From Actinomyces culturomici (GTDB lineage Bacteria > Actinomycetota > Actinomycetes > Actinomycetales > Actinomycetaceae), in contig NZ_LS991316.1 of assembly GCF_900499005.1 (NCBI RefSeq), positions 1-64,000 on the forward strand: 64,000 nucleotides of DNA, given 5' to 3'. The stretch's first letter is position 1; every line of letters starts with the position of its first letter. The notes under the pieces are model-generated. The model was not told the DNA's origin. It did not search any database and saw only the letters and a program-made list of their open reading frames with translations. This document shows positions 52,181-63,297 of the stretch, piece after piece. A program made the position numbers and the translations under genes.

Positions 52181-54376
52181 ATGCCCCTGATCACTCACCG
52201 CCCGCGAGGCATCGAGCATCCTTATGCCCGTTCCCTCGACCAGCTGTTCCCAGCCATTCCGATTGCCGGACAGGAGCTGGCTATCGGGGCAATCACTGCT
52301 GCGCCCTGCAGTCGGGTCGAGTGCATTGTTGCCTGGCCGGATCATGAGCAGCGCTTCGAAATGGCGCCGGTCAGCGGCCTGGACAGCGATGCGGCACTCC
52401 TCGCGGGAGGCGATGGACACTTGGCGGCGGCTCAAGAGGCTGCGCTGAATGCCGACAATGGATGGCAGGCGGTTGTCGATTGCCTGCCTGACCTTGAGGC
52501 CACCTATTACTTCGAGGCAACCACCCTCGATGGGCGCAACGAGACGTCCGCTCAATTCTCCCTTGCACCTGCGCACTGGAGCCAAGAGCCGCTAGGGCGC
52601 GTTGACATCGAAAGCGATCGGTTCATTCCAGGTAGCGAATCGTGGCTGGTCAGTAGCGTCGGTGTCCACCGGGCCCGCTTCGCCCTTCGAATTGCGGAAG
52701 AGGAGCACGTGGTCGGCTTTGGTGAGCGCTACGACCAGCTTGACCAACGTGGTCGTCGTCTCGACGCCGTTGTCTTCGAGCAATACAAAGCTCAGGGGAA
52801 GTACCACCGCACGTACCTGCCCATGCCGTTCGCCCAGGTGATCGATAAGACCGGTCAAGCGTGGGGTTTCCACGTCGAGACAACACGTCGAACTTGGTAC
52901 GACGTCGGGGTCGCCGCGGCCGATCGAATCCTTGTCGAGGTCGACCTCGGTCTTGAAGCACGATCCGAGCCATCCGTGCGTGTTAACACGTGGAAGGGCT
53001 CTCCCGCGGACGTACTCAACGGCTTCCTCGACATCGCGGGCCGACCGAGCGAGTTGCCAGAATGGGTCTTTGGCCTGTGGGCTTCCGGAAACGAGTGGAA
53101 CACGCAGAGCCTCGTGATGAAGCAGATGGATCGTCACCAGAGCGAAGACATTCCCATCTCCGTGCTCGTCATTGAAGCTTGGAGCGACGAGGAAGGGTTT
53201 ACGATCTTCCGCGACGCCATCTATGCACCGAACGGTGGAGAGCCGCACCGCGCTGTTGACTTCAGCTATCCGCGCGATGGGGCCTGGCCAGACCCTGCCG
53301 GGATGATACGCGAGCTGCACGCTCGGGGGATCAAGGTAGTCCTTTGGCAAATCCCCTTGCAGAAGTGCGATGAGGATCTCGGGCAGCAGGCACAGTCACA
53401 ACGTGATGCACTGATCGCGTCCGGCCATTTCGTCCGAGAAGCTGATGGTACCCCTTACGAAAACCGCGGCTGGTGGTTCCCGAAGGCCCTCATGCCGGAT
53501 CTGTCGACCGAAGCCGGTCGACGATGGTGGACCGAACAACGTCGATACCTAGTCGAGGACCTCGACATCGATGGGTTCAAGACTGACGGTGGCGAGCATG
53601 CCTGGGGCCACGACCTACGTTATGAAGATGGTCGCCGAGGCGACGAGGGCAACAACCTATATCCAGTCAACTACGCCCGGGCGTATGGCGATCTGCTCCG
53701 CTCGGCAGGGAAAGCCCCAGTTACCTTCAGCCGTTCCGGGTTCACGGGCTCTCAAGCCAACGGCTTGTTCTGGGCTGGAGATGAAGATTCTACGTGGGAG
53801 GCATTCCGCTCTTCCATTACTGCCGGCTTGACCGCTGGAGCCAGCGGGATCTTCTATTGGGGTTGGGACCTCGCCGGATTCTCCGGCCCAGTTCCCGACC
53901 CGGAACTCTACGCCCGTGCCTTCGCTGCAGCGACCTTCATGCCGGTCATGCAATACCACTCAGAGTTCAATCATCACCGGCCGCCATTGCGCGACCGTAC
54001 GCCTTGGAATGTTGCCGATCAGACTGGTTGTGACGAGCTCATCGATCTCGCCCGCTATTACACGCATGTCCGTGAAGGCATACGGCCCTACTTGGCAGAT
54101 CAGATCCATCGATGCCTGCAGAGCGGTAAGCCGCTAATGCGAGCGATGTTCTACGACTACGGTGCTGATCCTGAGATCTGGAACCATCCCAGGCAGTATC
54201 TGCTTGGCGACGACTTGCTCATCAATCCGGTGACGGAGGCCGGTGCGACTACGTGGGAAACCTACCTGCCGGCCGGGAGCTGGGAGGACTACTGGTCCGG
54301 AGACCTGCTTGAGGGCGGTCGCGTCGTCACTCGATCCGTTGACTGGTATGTCATTCCCGTGTATCGAAAGGCTTGA
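52181..54376 (+). CDS. Glycoside hydrolase family 31 (alpha-glucosidase/xylosidase-like)
   Basis: 731 aa, cytoplasmic. N-terminal beta-sandwich includes VVGFGERYDQLDQRG (~190), then the catalytic (beta/alpha)8 barrel: LPEWVFGLWASGNEW (~297), a catalytic nucleophile Asp in DGFKTDGGEHAWGHD (~470), and the acid/base Asp in FWAGDEDSTWEAF (~535). YWGWDLAGFSG and the C-terminal beta domain follow. Retaining alpha-exo-glycosidase; specificity within GH31 is not decided, and the residues around the barrel differ from YicI and YihQ types. GAGAGAAT precedes ATG 52181. It precedes the GH13 gene by 3 bp. Confidence 0.9.
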   Translation: MPLITHRPRGIEHPYARSLDQLFPAIPIAGQELAIGAITAAPCSRVECIVAWPDHEQRFEMAPVSGLDSDAALLAGGDGHLAAAQEAALNADNGWQAVVDCLPDLEATYYFEATTLDGRNETSAQFSLAPAHWSQEPLGRVDIESDRFIPGSESWLVSSVGVHRARFALRIAEEEHVVGFGERYDQLDQRGRRLDAVVFEQYKAQGKYHRTYLPMPFAQVIDKTGQAWGFHVETTRRTWYDVGVAAADRILVEVDLGLEARSEPSVRVNTWKGSPADVLNGFLDIAGRPSELPEWVFGLWASGNEWNTQSLVMKQMDRHQSEDIPISVLVIEAWSDEEGFTIFRDAIYAPNGGEPHRAVDFSYPRDGAWPDPAGMIRELHARGIKVVLWQIPLQKCDEDLGQQAQSQRDALIASGHFVREADGTPYENRGWWFPKALMPDLSTEAGRRWWTEQRRYLVEDLDIDGFKTDGGEHAWGHDLRYEDGRRGDEGNNLYPVNYARAYGDLLRSAGKAPVTFSRSGFTGSQANGLFWAGDEDSTWEAFRSSITAGLTAGASGIFYWGWDLAGFSGPVPDPELYARAFAAATFMPVMQYHSEFNHHRPPLRDRTPWNVADQTGCDELIDLARYYTHVREGIRPYLADQIHRCLQSGKPLMRAMFYDYGADPEIWNHPRQYLLGDDLLINPVTEAGATTWETYLPAGSWEDYWSGDLLEGGRVVTRSVDWYVIPVYRKA

Positions 54377-54379
54377 GCA

Positions 54380-56086
54380 GTGGAACGTGCCACCGACTGG
54401 TGGAAGTCTGCAGTTGTTTACCAGATCTATCCGCGCTCCTTCGCCGATGGCAACGGCGATGGCATCGGTGATCTTCGGGGAATCCTCGGGCACATTGATC
54501 ACCTCGTCGCGTTGGGCGTCGACGTCGTGTGGCTGAGCCCGGTCTACCGTAGCCCGCAGGCCGACAACGGATACGACATCAGCGACTATGAGGACATCGA
54601 TCCGGTCTTCGGTAGCTTGGCTGATCTAGACGAGCTGATCGAGGGATTGCATGGTCGCGGCATCAGGCTCGTGATGGATCTGGTGGTCAACCACACCTCG
54701 GATGAGCATCCCTGGTTTCAGGAATCGCGCGACGCTGGATCGACAAAGGCTGACTGGTACTGGTGGGCAGATCCACGACCTGGATGTGAAGCGAATACTC
54801 CGGGTGCGGAACCGACCAATTGGAAGAGCGTCTTTGGCGGCTCGGCTTGGCAATTTGACGAGCGTCGAGGCCAGTACTACCTCCACCTCTTCGATCGCAA
54901 GCAGCCTGACCTCAATTGGGAGAATCCCTCGGTACGCGAAGCGATCTACGAAATGATGCGCCGATGGGTTGCCCGAGGTATTGACGGATTCCGAATGGAT
55001 GTCATCAACTTGCTCAGCAAACGTCTGCCGATTGCTGATGCTTCGATCGCTCCCGCTCAGATTCTCAGCCCGGGAAGCTGCTACGTGGATGGCCCGAGGA
55101 TGGATGAATTCCTCCATGAGATGAACCAACGAGTACTGAAGGGAAGAAATCTCCTAACTGTGGGCGAATGCCCTGGAATCGGCATCGGACAGGCATCTCG
55201 ATACAGCGATCCGGCACGTGAAGAACTCAACATGGTCTTCCAATTCGAGCACATGGAGTTGGATGAGCGGCCGGGAGAGGGCAAATGGGCTCTCAAACCG
55301 TTGTACCTGCCTGATCTCAAGGCGAGCCTGGCGCGCTGGCAAGAAGGTCTGGAGGGGCGGGGGTGGAACTCGCTCTATTGGAACAACCATGACCAGCCGC
55401 GAATCGTGAGTCGTTGGGGTAACGACTCGGTCGAGCATAGGGTGAACTCGGCGAAGACTCTCGGGACGGTCCTCCATATGATGAAGGGAACGCCGTACAT
55501 CTATCAGGGCGAAGAGATCGGCATGACCAACGCAGGGTTCACTTCGATCGGACAGTACCGCGACGTGGAGACCCTCAATCACTACGCTGAGGCGATGGCG
55601 TCGGGCGCCGATGAGCAGGCGCTGTTGCGCGCCTACCAAGCGAAGGGCCGAGACAATGCTCGCTACCCGATGAGCTGGGACGATTCCGAACAGGCGGGCT
55701 TCACAAGCGGCGATCCGTGGCTTCCGGTGCATCCGAATCACATTGAGGTGAATGCGGCCTCAGCGAGGGCAGATGCGAACTCGGTCTTCCACCACTATCG
55801 GCGCCTCATTGAGTTGCGCCACACGAACGCTGTGGTGCGCGATGGCGCGTTCACTCTCCTCCATCCAGATGACGAACAGATCTTCGCTTATATGCGTGAG
55901 CTCGAGGGCATGGGCTCGATCTTGGTTGTGGCAAACATGTCGAGCAGTCCCTGCTCTTTGCCAGATGATTGCCGAATCGTCGGGGAAGTCCTCCTCGCTA
56001 CTCATGAAGTCCGTCGTCTCGACGAACTCGCGCCTTGGGAGTCGCGTGTCATCGCACTTCAAGAGAGTCAGCTCCTCAAACAGTGA
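54380..56086 (+). CDS. Glycoside hydrolase family 13 (oligo-1,6-glucosidase/alpha-glucosidase)
   Basis: 568 aa. Retaining alpha-amylase-family barrel with YQIYPRSFADGNGDGIGDLR (~15), VMDLVVNHTSDEHPWF (~95), the nucleophile in GIDGFRMDVINLLSK (~200), the acid/base Glu in LLTVGECPGIGIG (~257) and the transition-state Asp in LYWNNHDQPRIVSRWG (~330). EEIGMTNAGF is typical of oligo-1,6-glucosidases and trehalose-6-phosphate hydrolases. No signal peptide, so it hydrolyses imported oligosaccharides. GTG 54380 is 3 bp past the GH31 stop; an AGCAG stretch is the only ribosome-site-like sequence. Confidence 0.93.
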   Translation: MERATDWWKSAVVYQIYPRSFADGNGDGIGDLRGILGHIDHLVALGVDVVWLSPVYRSPQADNGYDISDYEDIDPVFGSLADLDELIEGLHGRGIRLVMDLVVNHTSDEHPWFQESRDAGSTKADWYWWADPRPGCEANTPGAEPTNWKSVFGGSAWQFDERRGQYYLHLFDRKQPDLNWENPSVREAIYEMMRRWVARGIDGFRMDVINLLSKRLPIADASIAPAQILSPGSCYVDGPRMDEFLHEMNQRVLKGRNLLTVGECPGIGIGQASRYSDPAREELNMVFQFEHMELDERPGEGKWALKPLYLPDLKASLARWQEGLEGRGWNSLYWNNHDQPRIVSRWGNDSVEHRVNSAKTLGTVLHMMKGTPYIYQGEEIGMTNAGFTSIGQYRDVETLNHYAEAMASGADEQALLRAYQAKGRDNARYPMSWDDSEQAGFTSGDPWLPVHPNHIEVNAASARADANSVFHHYRRLIELRHTNAVVRDGAFTLLHPDDEQIFAYMRELEGMGSILVVANMSSSPCSLPDDCRIVGEVLLATHEVRRLDELAPWESRVIALQESQLLKQ

Positions 56087-56321
56087 AGGCGCGGCTGCGC
56101 GAACCTCGCTCCGCGCGAAGCGGCCGTGCCACCGGTCCTGGTGCCCGGCCGGCGGCGTGCTGGGCTGAAGCAGGACACATGGAAGATGTTCTAAGGGCGT
56201 CGTGCGCGTTCACGGGCCTTGCGAATCCGTGCCGATCGGCGCGGAAGGGGCGGCATCGAGTGACGCGGAGGGCGGAAACGTGGTGTGATTAGAGGACCTC
56301 AACGTGGAAGGGTGGATCGTC

Positions 56322-57512
56322 ATGGAACAGGTGTGGACGCGAGTCGAGGGGATGATCATCGGGCGCGATCTCGATCCCGCTCAAGTCGCCGCCGAACTGC
56401 GTGAACGCGCGGTTCTCGCCCAGCTCGAATGGTTCCCCTCCTCCCCGCAGCTGCTCGGAGTCAACGTCGCCGTCGCGGACGGCCGCGTCGCGGTGCTCAC
56501 GGGCGACGAGGCCGAGCCCGGTCCGACCGCCGAGGAGCTCGCCGACGACCTCGCGACGCTCTTCGACGCCGAGGTCCGCATCGGCAAGGCGGACGCCGAC
56601 CGCCTCCCCGAGGGCGAGTCGCCGCTCGCCGACACCTGGGACGAGGACGAGGAGATCGACGAGGACGAGGTCGCGTCCCGCATCGTCGAGATAGGTCGCA
56701 CCCCTGCGTCGTCCGTTCCGCTCCTCGCCGCGCTCGAGGGCATCGACCTCGCGGATGTCGAACTCGCCGACGGCCACCGGGCCCTCTACGCGGAGCTCCC
56801 GCCGGAGAAGGCGGGATGGAACTTCGGCGAGCTCCCGCTCGTCACCCTGTCGCGCGCCGACGGCGAGTTCCAGGTGTTCCTCGTCACCGACGACCACCTC
56901 GAGCATGTCGTTACCCATAACTGGGGGATGGATGCGCTTGTCGTCGCTGGGGCCCACGAGGATGCTTCCGAGGTGTCGGAGGCCGTTATTGATCTTGTTG
57001 GCGATCGGCCGGAGCTCACGGCGATCGCGGCGGCGGTGCCCGGCGCCGACCTCGACGCCCTTCTTGAATCCGTCACCTCGTCCGGCGAGGACGCCGTGTG
57101 GAAGGTCGTCAAGGCCCTCGGCCTGCCGACCGGCACGGCCGCCTTCCTCCTCGGCCGGATCTCGGCCTCCGAGGTCGAGGGCGCCGAGATGCACCTCGCG
57201 CGCGGCATCTCGAACGCGATCGGCCGCAGCGTCGACATCATGCTCTCCGAGCCGGATTCTCCTGCGCAGCCGTTGTGGAACACTTATCAGTCGGTCGCGG
57301 TGGACAAGCCGTGGATCGTCCGGACTGTTGCGTCGGTTGAGGCGGTCGTCGGCACGGCCCTGCTTACGCTCGCGGTGCGCGCGGACTCGCCGCGGTCGGG
57401 TTGGGTGAAGGCGGGTGGCGTGCTCGGTGGGATCCTCCTGGTGGATTCAGTCGCAGAGCTTTCCTTGTCGAGCTATCTGCGCCGCCGTCACGGCGTGCGC
57501 GCGGAGGACTGA
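56322..57512 (+). CDS. Uncharacterised protein with C-terminal hydrophobic segment
   Basis: 396 aa. I do not recognise the family. The N-terminal half is acidic (TWDEDEEIDEDEVASRI, ~100), without signal peptide. The middle has VTHNWGMDALVVAGAHEDAS (~195). The last ~60 residues hold a hydrophobic stretch (VVGTALLTLAVRA, VLGGILLVDSVAEL). GC bias returns to the chromosome's normal level, so the island ends before this gene. ATG 56322 has GGAAGGG upstream, and a longer GTG start at 56304 is possible. Confidence 0.7.
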   Translation: MEQVWTRVEGMIIGRDLDPAQVAAELRERAVLAQLEWFPSSPQLLGVNVAVADGRVAVLTGDEAEPGPTAEELADDLATLFDAEVRIGKADADRLPEGESPLADTWDEDEEIDEDEVASRIVEIGRTPASSVPLLAALEGIDLADVELADGHRALYAELPPEKAGWNFGELPLVTLSRADGEFQVFLVTDDHLEHVVTHNWGMDALVVAGAHEDASEVSEAVIDLVGDRPELTAIAAAVPGADLDALLESVTSSGEDAVWKVVKALGLPTGTAAFLLGRISASEVEGAEMHLARGISNAIGRSVDIMLSEPDSPAQPLWNTYQSVAVDKPWIVRTVASVEAVVGTALLTLAVRADSPRSGWVKAGGVLGGILLVDSVAELSLSSYLRRRHGVRAED

Positions 57513-57558
57513 CCGGGGCTCTCCCGCTGGAGCGCATCGCCTCCCGTTCAGCTCTTCA

Positions 57559-57595
57559 CCGAGAGCATCACCTTCGCGCGTCGAGGGGATCTGCG
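57559..57595 (+). repeat. AGCATCACC mini-hairpin repeat, copy 5 (one unit)
   Basis: CCGAGAGCATCACCTTCGCG, then CGTCGAGGGGATCTGCG. A single-unit copy between the 396-aa gene and the GDPD gene. Confidence 0.75.
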
Positions 57596-57653
57596 AACGT
57601 CCTGTTCGGCCCGGGAGGCATGACCCTGCGCGGCCATGCCTCCAACGGCGGCT

Positions 57654-58406
57654 TCAGCGGGCGAGCGCCTCGGCGGGAAAGTCCTGCGGCCGATCGGTGA
57701 AGATGCCGGCCACGCCCCACGAGGCGAGCTCGCGGGCCCGATCGAGGTCGTTGACTGTCCACACGTTGACCTCGAACCCGGCGTCGCGCATGCGGGCGAC
57801 CTCTTCGGCCGTGAGACCCGTGTCGTCGGGGTGGATGGCGGCGCATCCGAGCGCGGCCGCGCCCTCGTCCCACGTCGGGCCGGGCTGCCCCTCGCGTTCA
57901 AAGAGCCAGCCGAGGGCGATCGACGGGCGGGCGGCGTGGAAGTCGGCGAGGAGGTCGTGGTCGAAGGAGGACACGATGAGCCGTGACGGATCGGCGACCG
58001 CGTCGACGGCGACCGCGAGGTTCTCGATGAGCTTCTCGCGCAGGCGCGTGCCGCCGCGGCAGGGCTTGATCTCGAGGTTCATGCCCATCTGCTGGGCGTT
58101 CGCGAAGGCGATGACGTCGGCGGCCTCGGGGATCCGCTCGAAACGGTAAGTGGGGGAGAACCACTTGCCCGCGTCGAGCTTGCGGATGTCGGAGAAGCCG
58201 AGGGTGTAGTAGCCGCCCTTGCCGGTCGTCGTGCGGTCGAGCCGGTCGTCGTGGATGACGATGAGCGAGCCGTCTCCGATGATGTCGACGTCGAACTCGA
58301 ACCAGGTGGCGCCGACCTCCATCGCCTTCGCGAAGGACGCGATGGTGTTCTCGGGCGCGAGGGAGGAGGCGCCGCGGTGGGCGTAGATCCTCGGGTATTC
58401 GGTCAT
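57654..58406 (-). CDS. Glycerophosphodiester phosphodiesterase
   Basis: 250 aa. GDPD TIM barrel that releases glycerol-3-phosphate from deacylated phospholipids or teichoic-type polymers. Metal and catalytic residues: AHRGASSLAPENT (~9), WFEFDVDIIGDG (Glu/Asp, ~36) and IVIHDDRLDRTTTGKG (His, ~50), with LEIKPCRGG (~110) and VNVWTVNDLD near the end. No signal peptide, so UgpQ-like and cytosolic. It stands next to a UgpC-type ATPase but not to other ugp genes. Confidence 0.94.
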   Translation of the reverse strand: MTEYPRIYAHRGASSLAPENTIASFAKAMEVGATWFEFDVDIIGDGSLIVIHDDRLDRTTTGKGGYYTLGFSDIRKLDAGKWFSPTYRFERIPEAADVIAFANAQQMGMNLEIKPCRGGTRLREKLIENLAVAVDAVADPSRLIVSSFDHDLLADFHAARPSIALGWLFEREGQPGPTWDEGAAALGCAAIHPDDTGLTAEEVARMRDAGFEVNVWTVNDLDRARELASWGVAGIFTDRPQDFPAEALAR

Positions 58407-58536
58407 GTCGACTCCTTGTCGTCGAAGCGGGTGGTCGGGGTCGGCCGGCGGGCCGTGGGGCGGCGCGGTCGCGGGTCGCCTCCCGATCGGGGACGAGGCC
58501 GGGGCCGGGCGTCCGAGAAGGGGAGGGAGGGGGCGC

Positions 58537-59793
58537 CTACCAGAGATCGGGGTGATCGGTCGGGGTGGGGCCGTCGGCCTCCTCCTCGATGAAGACGGCC
58601 TCGTCGCGCTTGGTCGGGAGGACGTTCTCGACGTAGGAGGCGATGACCTCGTCGAGGGGGACGTCGTGGCCGGCCTGCTCGGCGAGGTACCAGCGGTGAT
58701 CGAGGAACTCGTGGAAGACCTGGGCGGGTTCGAGCTTGCCGGCGAGCTCCGGCGGGATCGCGGCGATGACGGGCTCGAACACGTTGTTCAGCCACTCGTG
58801 GGCGACGATCTCGAGGGGCGCGCCGCCACGGCCCGTCGTCGCCCGGTAGGTCTCGATGTCGTTGAGGAGGCGTCGCGCCTGGTTCTCGCCGACGTCCATG
58901 CCGGTGAGGCGCATGAGCTTGCGGTGGTGGTGGCCGGCGTCGACGACCTTCGGTTGGATCCGCATCTCGGCCGTGCCCGCGACGGAGGCCATCTTCAGCT
59001 CGCCGACGTCGAAGCCGAGGTCGTTGAGGCGCTCGATGCGCTTGGCGACCCGCCACTTCTGGTCGGCCTCGATGATCTCCGTGCCGGTGAGCTCGGTCCA
59101 CAGGTCCTCGTAGCGGGTGCGGATCCGGTCGCCGATCTCGATGGGGTCGGCGTCCTCGGGGAAGAAGGTGCCGGCCTGGAGGTCCATGAGCTCGCCGATG
59201 ATGTTCGTGCGCGCGAGGTCGACGTCGTAATCGCGCTGACCGGGGGTGAGCGCGGGGTGGAGCTCCCCGGTCTCGGCGTCGACGAGGTAGGCGGAGAAGG
59301 CGTCCGCGTCGCGACGGAACAGGGTGTTCGACAGGGAGACGTCGCCCCAGTAGAAGCCGAGGAGGTGGAGGCGGACGAGGAGGACGGCGAGCGCGTCGAT
59401 GAGGCGAGTCGCCGTGTCCGGGGTCATGTGCCGGCTGAAGAGCGCCCGGTAGGGGAGGGAGAACTGGAGGTGCTCGGTAACGAGGACGGCGTTGAGCTCC
59501 TCGCCCTCGGGGGTCCGCCGGCCGGTGATGACCGCGGTCGGGAGGACCGAGGGCGCGTCGAGGCGCGAGAGGTCGCGGAGCATCTCGTACTCGTGGTGGG
59601 CGACGGTCGGGCCGATCTCCTTCACCGCGATGACGCGGTCGGAGAGCTCGACGAATCGGACGACATGCCGCGAGATGCCGCGGGGGAGGGCGGCGAGCAG
59701 GGACTCCGGCCACTCCTCGAGGGCGACCTCCCAGGGGAGGTCGAGCAGTGCGGGGTCGACGGTTGCGGCCATGATCTCGAGTGCTTCGGGCAT
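58537..59793 (-). CDS. DUF4032 protein (kinase-like fold)
   Basis: 418 aa. The N-terminal ~190 residues look like an atypical kinase: VIAVKEIGPTVAHHEYEML (Lys ~57), LLGFYWGDVSLSNTLFRRD (GDxxxxN, ~148) and YLVDAETGELHP (Asp, ~170). The C-terminal half is the DUF4032 part (AKRIERLNDLGFDVGELKMA, IQPKVVDAGHHHRKLMRLTG, HRWYLAEQAGHDV). The substrate is unknown. It is transcribed in the same direction as, and ~40 bp after, the ATPase terminator. Well conserved in actinobacteria. Confidence 0.88.
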   Translation of the reverse strand: MPEALEIMAATVDPALLDLPWEVALEEWPESLLAALPRGISRHVVRFVELSDRVIAVKEIGPTVAHHEYEMLRDLSRLDAPSVLPTAVITGRRTPEGEELNAVLVTEHLQFSLPYRALFSRHMTPDTATRLIDALAVLLVRLHLLGFYWGDVSLSNTLFRRDADAFSAYLVDAETGELHPALTPGQRDYDVDLARTNIIGELMDLQAGTFFPEDADPIEIGDRIRTRYEDLWTELTGTEIIEADQKWRVAKRIERLNDLGFDVGELKMASVAGTAEMRIQPKVVDAGHHHRKLMRLTGMDVGENQARRLLNDIETYRATTGRGGAPLEIVAHEWLNNVFEPVIAAIPPELAGKLEPAQVFHEFLDHRWYLAEQAGHDVPLDEVIASYVENVLPTKRDEAVFIEEEADGPTPTDHPDLW

Positions 59794-59837
59794 GGCGTCA
59801 TTCTCTCATTCGCTGCGAGAGGGGCTTCGGACGCGGG

Positions 59838-59871
59838 CCGGCCCCGCCCTCGCGCACGAGGACGGGGCCGG
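59838..59871 (-). terminator. Terminator hairpin of the ATPase gene
   Basis: CCGGCCCCGCCCTCG / CGAGGACGGGGCCGG with loop CGCA, one mismatch in 15, 12 bp beyond the minus-strand stop. Confidence 0.7.
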
Positions 59872-59883
59872 GAACCGGGAGGA

Positions 59884-61014
<1,131 letters not shown>

Positions 61015-61033
61015 GATTCGATATTCCTTCCCA

Positions 61034-61051
61034 CCGGCAGGTACGTGCCGG
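61034..61051. promoter_or_regulatory. Inverted repeat in the ATPase gene 5' leader
   Basis: CCGGCA-GGTACG-TGCCGG, 20 bp upstream of ATG 61014 and just before GGAAGGAA. Could be an operator or leader hairpin. Confidence 0.35.
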
Positions 61052-61194
61052 ACGATCCGAGTGGGTTGCGTTGTCCCCGGCGGCATCGCCGAGGGCCGAG
61101 CCGCGAGCGCGGACGGCTGGTGCCAACCTATCACCGCCGTTCGGGAATGGACAGTGATCCGCGTCTCGGGCCCGGAAACGGCCCGGGGCGCCTG

Positions 61195-61200
61195 TAGTCT
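61195..61200 (+). promoter_or_regulatory. -10 box TAGTCT of the Ser/Thr kinase gene
   Basis: TAGTCT ends 6 nt before GTG 61207. This supports GTG 61207, not ATG 61210, as a leaderless start. Confidence 0.45.
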
Positions 61201-61206
61201 GGCGGC

Positions 61207-63273
61207 GTGATGGAGGGCGAGGAGATCGGCGGCTACGCGCTCGTTCGCCGACTCGGCTCGGGCGGCGCCGGCACGGTGTGGCTCGCCGAGGACGGGGGCG
61301 GCCAAAGGGTCGCGCTCAAGCTCGTCCATCCCGCGCTCGCGGCGTCGGAAGGGGCGAGGCGCCGCCTCGAGCGCGAGGCCGCGACCGTCAACTCCGTGCG
61401 CTCGGATCGCGTCGCCCACGTCGTCGACGTCGAGACCGACGCCTCGCAGCCGTTCATCGCCTCCGAGTACGTCGAGGGGCCGACGCTCGCGTCCCTCATC
61501 CGTTCGGGGCCCCTCGAGCCCTCGCTCGTCGCGGCGCTCGCGGCCGATCTCGTCTCGACGGTTCGGGCCGTCCACGAGGCGCGGATCGTCCACCGCGACA
61601 TCAAGCCCTCGAACATCATCTGCTCGACCACGGGCCCGGTCCTCATCGACTTCGGCATCGCGATGAACGACGGGGACGAGCACTTCACGCGCACGGGCCT
61701 CGTGTCGGGAACGGCCGGATACACGGCGCCCGAACTGCTGCGCGCCCAGGAGGCCGACGACGCGACCGACTGGTGGGCGTGGTGCGCGACGCTGCTGTCC
61801 GCCTCGACGGGGCGCCCGCCCTACGGGACGGGCGACGTCCAGGCGGTGATCATGCGGGTCCTCACCGGCGACCCGGACCTCGCGGGCGTCGACGCGCCGA
61901 TCGCGGAGGTGCTCCGCCGGGGCCTCTCTCCCGATCCGACCTCACGACCCGCCCCCGCCGAGGTCGTCGCCGCGCTCGTCGGCGCCGCGGGCCTGCCGGG
62001 CGGCGCGCCCTCCCTCGACGTCCTCGACTGGGGCGCCCTCTTCGCCCGGGCCGCCGACGCCGCGAGGACCGAGGCGCTGCGCGCGCCCGGTGCCGACGCC
62101 CCGGTCGGAGCCTCGGCAGAGGGCCCCGCCGGCGCCGCGGGGTCGTCGACTCGTTCCCCCTCCTCGTCGGGAGCGCCGTTCGACGGGGACGGCGTTCCCC
62201 CGACCCGTCCCCTCCCGAGCTCCCAGCCGACCGCGCGACTCGCTCCGCCCGAGCCCTCGTACCCGCCGCCCGTGGGCGCGCTCGGTCCGGCCGACCCGGG
62301 GTTCGCGCCCGATGGAGCTCCCGCCGGGTACGGGCAGGGCGCGGATGCGACCGCGATCCAGCCCCCGTGGTCCGCTGCGGACGCGGGGGCCCCCTGGTCC
62401 GCCGCTCCGTCGTCGGGGGCCGTACGGGCCGGGACCGCCGATGGCGCGGCCGTGCAGCCGCCCTGGCCGGGCGGCCCGGTCGCCGGGGCCGAGTGGGCGC
62501 AGGCGCCCTCGTCCTCGTCCCCCCAACCCGGCGCGGCCTGGGGACCCATGGCCGCGCGGCCCGGCGCAGCGCCGACCGACGGGGCGCTCGCCCCGTACCG
62601 GGCCGACGGGCAATGGACCGAACCCGCCCCCTCCCCGTGGACGGCGCTCCCCGCGCCCACCTTCATCCCGAACTTCCCCCGGACGACGTGGATCCTCGGG
62701 CCGGCGCTCCTCATGCCGCTCGCGATGCTCCCGATCCTTCTCGGCGCCATCGGATCGATCGCGGTCGGCACGGCCCTCCTGCTCCTCGCCCTCGTCGGTG
62801 CCTGCCTGCGCCACCGGGAGATGCGGCGCGTCCGCAACGCCGGTCCGAAGGGCTCCGACACGGCGGCCATGCTCGCGGCCTCGCCCCTCCTTCTGCTGAA
62901 GGCCGCGGGCGGCCTCGTCCTCAGCTTCGCCCTCGGCGCGATCATCCCCTACGTGGCGTGGATCGGATACGCGGCCGGCGGGATCGACGGCGCGCCGTGG
63001 AGGCGGATCATCGAAATCGTCGCCTCGTCGCGGCCCACCCTCGGCGCCGACCCCCTCGTCACCGACCCCATCTGGTCGATCGCCCTCTGGGTCGCCGTGT
63101 GGGCGGCCCTCGCGCTCACATGGCTCATGCCGACCGCCGTCGACCTGCGCGACGGGACGAGTCGCTTCGCCACCGCCCTCCTCGGTCCGACGTGGATCCG
63201 CTTCATCGCGGGACTCCTGTGCGCCGGCGTGGTCGTCGCCACATGGTTCATCGTCACAGGGGGACCCGCGTAG
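61207..63273 (+). CDS. Serine/threonine protein kinase with multi-pass C-terminus
   Basis: 688 aa. PknB-like kinase domain (1-260): glycine loop [17 protein letters not shown] Lys in VALKLVHP (~37), catalytic [11 protein letters not shown] (~128), DFG in [10 protein letters not shown] (~145) and APE in [12 protein letters not shown] ~200-residue Pro/Ala/Gly linker follows, then about five membrane helices from ~495 to the end ([20 protein letters not shown] onward). It has no PASTA or other sensor domain, unlike the usual single-pass receptor kinases. The signal is unknown. Confidence 0.92.
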   Translation: MMEGEEIGGYALVRRLGSGGAGTVWLAEDGGGQRVALKLVHPALAASEGARRRLEREAATVNSVRSDRVAHVVDVETDASQPFIASEYVEGPTLASLIRSGPLEPSLVAALAADLVSTVRAVHEARIVHRDIKPSNIICSTTGPVLIDFGIAMNDGDEHFTRTGLVSGTAGYTAPELLRAQEADDATDWWAWCATLLSASTGRPPYGTGDVQAVIMRVLTGDPDLAGVDAPIAEVLRRGLSPDPTSRPAPAEVVAALVGAAGLPGGAPSLDVLDWGALFARAADAARTEALRAPGADAPVGASAEGPAGAAGSSTRSPSSSGAPFDGDGVPPTRPLPSSQPTARLAPPEPSYPPPVGALGPADPGFAPDGAPAGYGQGADATAIQPPWSAADAGAPWSAAPSSGAVRAGTADGAAVQPPWPGGPVAGAEWAQAPSSSSPQPGAAWGPMAARPGAAPTDGALAPYRADGQWTEPAPSPWTALPAPTFIPNFPRTTWILGPALLMPLAMLPILLGAIGSIAVGTALLLLALVGACLRHREMRRVRNAGPKGSDTAAMLAASPLLLLKAAGGLVLSFALGAIIPYVAWIGYAAGGIDGAPWRRIIEIVASSRPTLGADPLVTDPIWSIALWVAVWAALALTWLMPTAVDLRDGTSRFATALLGPTWIRFIAGLLCAGVVVATWFIVTGGPA

Positions 63274-63297
63274 GTGTCGCCCTCGCCGCGCCCTCGC

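Noticed and set aside
56087-56321. Search for an insertion sequence end or attachment site at the island's right edge
   Set aside because: No inverted repeat, direct repeat matching the left edge, or tRNA was found in the 235-bp gap.
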